Below, piece by piece: positions 8,471-12,972 of a stretch of DNA of 12,972 nucleotides (the stretch's first letter is position 1; each line of letters starts with the position of its first letter). Made by a program: the position numbers and the translations under genes. The stretch lies in NCBI GenBank assembly GCA_001414345.1, contig LLCB01000677.1, forward strand, positions 1 through 12,972. Direction: 5' to 3'. Under the pieces are notes generated by a model, which did no database searches, was not told the DNA's origin, and saw only the letters and a list, made by a program, of their open reading frames with translations. The DNA is from Hymenoscyphus infarciens. Lineage: Eukaryota; Ascomycota; Leotiomycetes; Helotiales; Helotiaceae.

Positions 8471-10720
8471 TACTAGTCTACTAAGTTTATATTTTGATTC
8501 TATAGTAGTACTTTTATTATTATAAGATAATTATTAGCTTAAATAGTACTTTAAAGTAGAGTAGGAGGTAGAGAGAGATATTTTAGGAAAAAGAAGAGAG
8601 TTAAAGAGAAATAGGTAATTACTTTAGCTTTACTTTATTTATTATAAGTTATAGTTACTAATTTACTATATAACACTTACTTATTATCTAAGTTTCTCTT
8701 AAGCCTTCTCTTATAGAATCTACCTAATATAATACCTATTATACCTATAAGTTATAAAATAAACTTAATATTATAATATCTTATAAGACTCGCTCTTATT
8801 CTACTATCTCTACTAAGATATAGGCTATAATTAATACAAATCTAAGGCTATATGTTTATCCTTTTAAATAGACGATTTTATATATAGAATAGCTCTTATA
8901 TAACTATTATATTCTTACGAAGCTTAAACACTACTCTTACTAATCTATACCCACTTATAGTATTAACTAGTTAAAGCTACTAGACTACTTATCTATAGTC
9001 TATAACTAGAATACTAAGAAGTTATAAAATAGCGTAATCTATAGCCTTTTTGCCTTATTATTTAAGTAAGTTATAAGTACTAAAGCTTAAAGGTTTATAT
9101 TAGTTACTTTATATACTATATTTATCTTTAGAATTAAGCTAATTTTAATATTATAGTAAAACTATAGCTCTTTAATACTATAAGAAATCTATTATATACC
9201 TTCGTCCTCCTTTTATATTCTCTAGTTAATAGTCTTTATAGGTATATATAAACGATAGTTAGTTATTAGAGGAGTAAGGAAAATACTATACCTACTAGAA
9301 TAGGTTATATAACTCTATTATAAAGAGTATTTAGACTTTTAAAGACCTACTTCTAGACCCTCTTAATACTACTATCTTAATTATACTTAGCTAAAACGTA
9401 AAAGATAAAGATAAGGTTTCCTTTCTATATTAAGTAGGACATCTTCCTTAATATCTACCTTCTTTAGCTAATTAGTTAGATTACTCTTTTTATCTTAAAG
9501 TATACTTAGATTACTTAAAATACTTACTCTTAAAATATAATATCTTTATAGTTAGTTATTAGAGTCTTTTTTATAAATATTACAGAGGAATATTTATAAA
9601 AGTTAGAAGACTTATTACTTTTTAATAGTAGTAGATTATAAATTAAAGAACGAAGCCTTTAACTTAAGTTCTTAGAGCTTCTTTTCTAGGTATTAACTTA
9701 TATATATTATAGCTAAGATCTACTTACTTTAAAGTTAGTTACTAAGAAAAGATAGATTCTAGAGTAGTCTATAATAAGATCTAATAAAGTACTTTAAATA
9801 ATATATAGCTAAGTAGCGAGAATAAAAGATACAAAAAATATAAAGAATTAGGTTAAAAGGTACTCTATTAAAGAAATAAGATTTTATCTATAAATAGTAA
9901 AATACTAATATACCTAGTATATTATAATTTAGAATAAAATAAGAGAACGTATATTAGGAAGGTAAATTAGGTTTTTAACTATATATCTTTTACGTTTAAT
10001 AGATAAGTTATATAGAGGGTTAAAAGCTAGTAGTAGTACTCTTATGAATTTATTTAAAGGATTTGTAAAGGTTATTTTATATTTAATAGATCTATAATAA
10101 GAAATAATTAAGGATTTAAGAAAGTAGTATATAGTCTTTAAAAAACTAAAATAGTAGTATATATATCTCTTTTTATAAGAATTTTATAAGAGCCTATTTA
10201 GCTTATATATATTAGTTCGTTTATAATATTCTACTATAAATAATAAGAATATAATATATATAATATATATAGATATATTATAATATATATCAACGTTTAA
10301 CTAGTATATATATTAGTATATACTTTTACTTCTACTTCCTCTAATTATATATATAAAGATATATACTACTAAAATTAAATAATATACTCTTTTAATATAA
10401 TAGATAGATAGATTCTTAAAACTTTCTAAAGTTAGACTCTTCTACGATTATATATACTAATATATATACGATAGACTAAATAGTAAGTAATTTTATTTAT
10501 AAAAAATAAATAATATAAATAGATATATATAAGTCTTTTTTAACTTACTACTTATATATAAATCTTATATATATAAATTAAATTATAGATATGCTAAATA
10601 GACTCTAAGAATATTATAAAACGAATTATTAATATAATATAATTCTAGAGCTCTTAATAGTAAACTAGAAATATATAATTTAAGAAAAAGAAATACTAAA
10701 TATATATATTAATATATTAT
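8471..10720. other. Long stretch without a recognisable gene
   Basis: A purine-rich patch lies at about 8,557-8,613 (GGAGG, GAGAGAGA, GAAGAGAG). Between 8,940 and 10,020 all three plus frames carry stops at about chance frequency, although two of them have short open runs (for instance 9,482-9,541 in one frame). I do not call a gene. Sparse CA/TG are retained throughout, for example near 8,672, 8,838, 8,930, 9,440, 9,581, 9,831, 10,043 and 10,064. From about 10,200 the sequence becomes almost pure TA, forming a transition into the satellite array. Confidence 0.45.
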
Positions 10721-12972
10721 ATTAGTAGATAGATAATTACTAAAGTAAGAAGAATAAAGACTAAATATATATTAATATATATTATAAGATTACTAGTAGA
10801 TAGTCTACTAGTAGAAAAAGAATAATTAACTCTAGATATATATATATATATAGATTTAGATATTCTATTAGTAGATCTTCTACTAATAGAGTAAGAAGAA
10901 TAAATATTATATATATAGTATTAACTAGTTTAGTAGTAGATAGTCTACTAATAACATAAGATAAGTAAATAATATATATTTAATAAGCTTATTAGTAGAT
11001 AGTCTATAAATAAAGTAAGAAAAGTAGGCTCTAAATATATATATATATCTATATAATTAGATATTATATTAGTAGATAGTCTACTAAGAAAGAAAGAGAA
11101 GTAGACTCTAGATATATATATATTATTATATCTAGATATAGTATTAGTAGACAGTCTACTAATAACGTAAGAGGAGTAAATAATATATATATATATATAT
11201 AATTAAGAAGCTAATTAGTAGATAGTCTACTAATAAAGTAAGAAAACTAGACTCTAGATATAGATATATCTATATAGTTAGCTATTGTATTAGTAGATAG
11301 ACTATTAATAAAGTAAGAAGAGTAATTATAATAAATATATATTTAACGAGCCTATTAGTAGACAGTCTACTAATAACGTAAGAAAGGTATACTCTAAATA
11401 TATATATATCTATATAGTTAGATATTATATTAGTAGATAGTCTACTAATAAAGTAAAAGAAGTAAATAATATATATAGATATATATAGAACTAAGAAGCT
11501 TATTAGTAGATAGTCTACTAATAAAGTAAGAAAAGTAGACTTAAGATATATATATATCTATATAGTTAGATATTATATTTATAGATAGTCTATTAATAAA
11601 GTAAGAGGAGTAAATAATATATATAGATATATATAGAATTAAGAAGCTTATTAGTAGACTGTCTACTAATAAAGTAAGAAAAGTAGACTCTAAATATATA
11701 TATGTCTATATAGTTAGATATTGTATTTATAAATAGTCTACTAATAAAGTAAGAAGAGTAATTATAATAAATATATATTAAATAAACCTATTAGTAGACT
11801 GTCTACTAATAAAATAAGAAAAGTAAATAATATATATAGATATATATAGAATTAAGAAGCTTATTAGTAGACTGTCTACTAATAAAGTAAGAAAAGTAGA
11901 CTCTAGATATATATATTTCTATATAGTTAGATATTGTATTTATAAATAGTCTATAAATAAAGTAAGAAGAGTAATTATAATATATATATATTTAAGAAGC
12001 CTATTAGTAGACTGTTTACTAATAAAGTATAAAGAGTAGACTCTAGATATATATATGTCTATATAGTTAGATATCCTATTAGTAGATAGTCTACTAATAA
12101 AGTAAGAGAAGTAAATAATATATATAGATATATATAGAATTACGAAGCTTATTAGTAGATAGGCTACTAATAAAGTATAAAGAGTAGACTCTAGATATAT
12201 ATATGTCTATATAGTTAGATATTCTATTAGTACATAGTCTACTAATAAAGTAAGAAAAGTAGGCCCTAGATATATATATATCTATATAGTTAGATATTAT
12301 ATTAGTAGATAGTCTACTAATAAAGTAAGAGGAGTAAATAATATATATATATATATATATATATAGAATTAATAAGCTTATTAGTAAATAGTTAACTAAT
12401 AAAGTAAGAAGAGTAGATTCTAGATATATATATATATCTATATAGTTAGATATAGTTTTAGTAGATAGTCTACTAATAAAGTAAGAGAAGTAAATAATAT
12501 ATATAGATATATATAGAATTAAGAAGCTTATTAGTAGATAGTCTACTAATAAAGTAAGAAAAGTAGACTCTAGATTTATATATAACTATATAGTTAGATA
12601 TCGTATTTATAGATAGTCTACTAATAAAGTAAGAAGAGTAATTATAATAAATATATATTTAACAAGCCTATTAGTAGACTGTCTACTAATAAAGTAAGAA
12701 AAGTAGACTCTAGATATATATATATATATATATTTAATAAGCTTATTAGTAGATAGTCTACTAATAACGTAAGAAGAGTAGACTCTAAATATAAATATGT
12801 CTATATAGTTAGATATTGTATTAGTAGACAGTCTACTAATAAAGTAAGAAGAGTAATTATAATAAATATATATTTAACAAGCCTATTAGTAGACTATCTA
12901 CTAATAAAGTAAGAAGAGTAGACTCTAGATATATATATATATATATTTAATAAGCTTATTAGTAGATAGTCT
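10721..12972 (+). repeat. Palindrome-centred satellite array, 32 monomers, with higher-order pattern
   Basis: Monomers share the core ATTAGTAGA-nnn-TCTACTAAT followed by AAAGTAAGA. Core starts run from 10,721 and 10,792 through 11,354, 11,429, 11,502, 11,577, 11,650 and 11,725 to 12,885 and 12,958. From 11,068 most spacings are 75, 73 or 65 bp. Three tail types can be seen. One has GTAGACTCTAGATATA then CTATATAGTTAGAT. One has GTAAATAATATATATAG then GAATTAAGAAG. The short one has GTAATTATAATAAATATA. Tails of the first type usually alternate with one of the others, giving dimers of about 148 or 140 bp. The left-edge monomers (10,721-10,990) are more divergent, as at a satellite edge. The array is cut by the window end in mid-monomer. 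No ORF is present. Confidence 0.92.
12528..12552. repeat. Representative dyad core of the satellite
   Basis: A clear example of the monomer centre: TTATTAGTAGA at 12,528-12,538, a 3-base spacer TAG, and the exact complement TCTACTAATAA at 12,542-12,552. An AAGCTT word at 12,524-12,529 marks the junction with the previous monomer and recurs before many, but not all, units. The 11-bp arms could extrude as a cruciform or act as a binding site for a dimeric protein. The central three bases vary between TAG, CTG, CAG and CTA across the array. Confidence 0.85.

Larger units (their letters stand above)
1..12972. other. RIP-saturated AT-rich region
   Basis: The whole window shows the signature of fungal repeat-induced point mutation. 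CA and TG are nearly eliminated, TA dominates, and CT, AG, CC, GG and scattered CG survive, so CTA and TAG become the commonest G/C-containing words. RIP is known to convert C to T preferentially at CpA in duplicated DNA of Pezizomycotina during the sexual cycle. G+C is roughly a quarter by eye. Both strands are affected equally, so stop codons TAA and TAG (from CAA, CAG, TGG, CGA) occur in all frames while TGA is almost absent. The organism cannot be named from the sequence. A compartmentalised ascomycete genome with AT-rich isochores or RIPed centromeres or subtelomeres is the likely setting. Confidence 0.9.

Noticed and set aside
8941..10020. Plus-strand gene
   Set aside because: All three plus frames have stops at about chance frequency over this interval. 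Short open runs alternate between frames, and no motif supports any of them.
12339..12365. Separate TA microsatellite
   Set aside because: It is an expanded version of the TA run present in every satellite monomer, so it is part of the array and accounts for the longer 79-bp spacing there.
10721..12972. CRISPR array (regular short repeats)
   Set aside because: The units are contiguous 65-75 bp tandem monomers with no unique spacers, in sequence with eukaryotic RIP marks.
1..12972. Mitochondrial or AT-rich bacterial or protist genome
   Set aside because: General AT bias would not remove CA/TG while leaving CT, AG, CC and CG. No mitochondrial gene, rRNA or tRNA is visible and no frame is intact.
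1..12972. Long terminal repeats of a retrotransposon
   Set aside because: No long direct repeat was found flanking any part of the window by eye. The only long flanking similarity is the inverted satellite.

Overview
This 13 kb window is non-coding or formerly coding DNA from what looks like a filamentous ascomycete (Pezizomycotina) genome, in an AT-rich compartment saturated by repeat-induced point mutation (RIP). The direct evidence is dinucleotide content. CA and TG are almost absent on both strands, and one 928-base stretch contains none at all. TA is hugely over-represented, while CT/AG, CC/GG and a fair number of CG remain. That is the mark of CpA-directed C-to-T change. It is not general AT bias, and it is not CpG methylation decay. 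No intact gene, tRNA or rRNA gene is visible. Every reading frame is crowded with TAA and TAG, while TGA is nearly missing because TG is missing.

Layout. (1) About 77-663 is a degenerate satellite arm. (2) About 664-10,720 is a central 10 kb of heavily mutated unique-looking DNA. It holds three faint open frames (plus 2,762-3,481; minus 5,161-5,700; minus 6,000-6,839), an 18-bp tandem repeat (4,787-4,894), a 29-nt pure pyrimidine tract (4,644-4,672), an island that kept some CA/TG (7,030-7,320) and a diffuse family of short repeats (about 7,690-8,235). (3) From 10,721 to the window end is a well-ordered satellite of 32 monomers. Each is centred on a 9-11 bp arm palindrome, and most spacings are 73, 75 or 65 bp, arranged in a loose higher-order dimer pattern.

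The left arm carries the same satellite family in the opposite orientation, so the central segment is flanked by inverted satellite arms. The most economical readings are a large, dead mobile element with satellite-like subterminal arrays, or a block of RIP-killed transposon sequence embedded in a satellite domain that contains an inversion. A pericentromeric or subtelomeric position would fit but is not shown by the sequence. I could not assign any of the eroded frames to a protein family.
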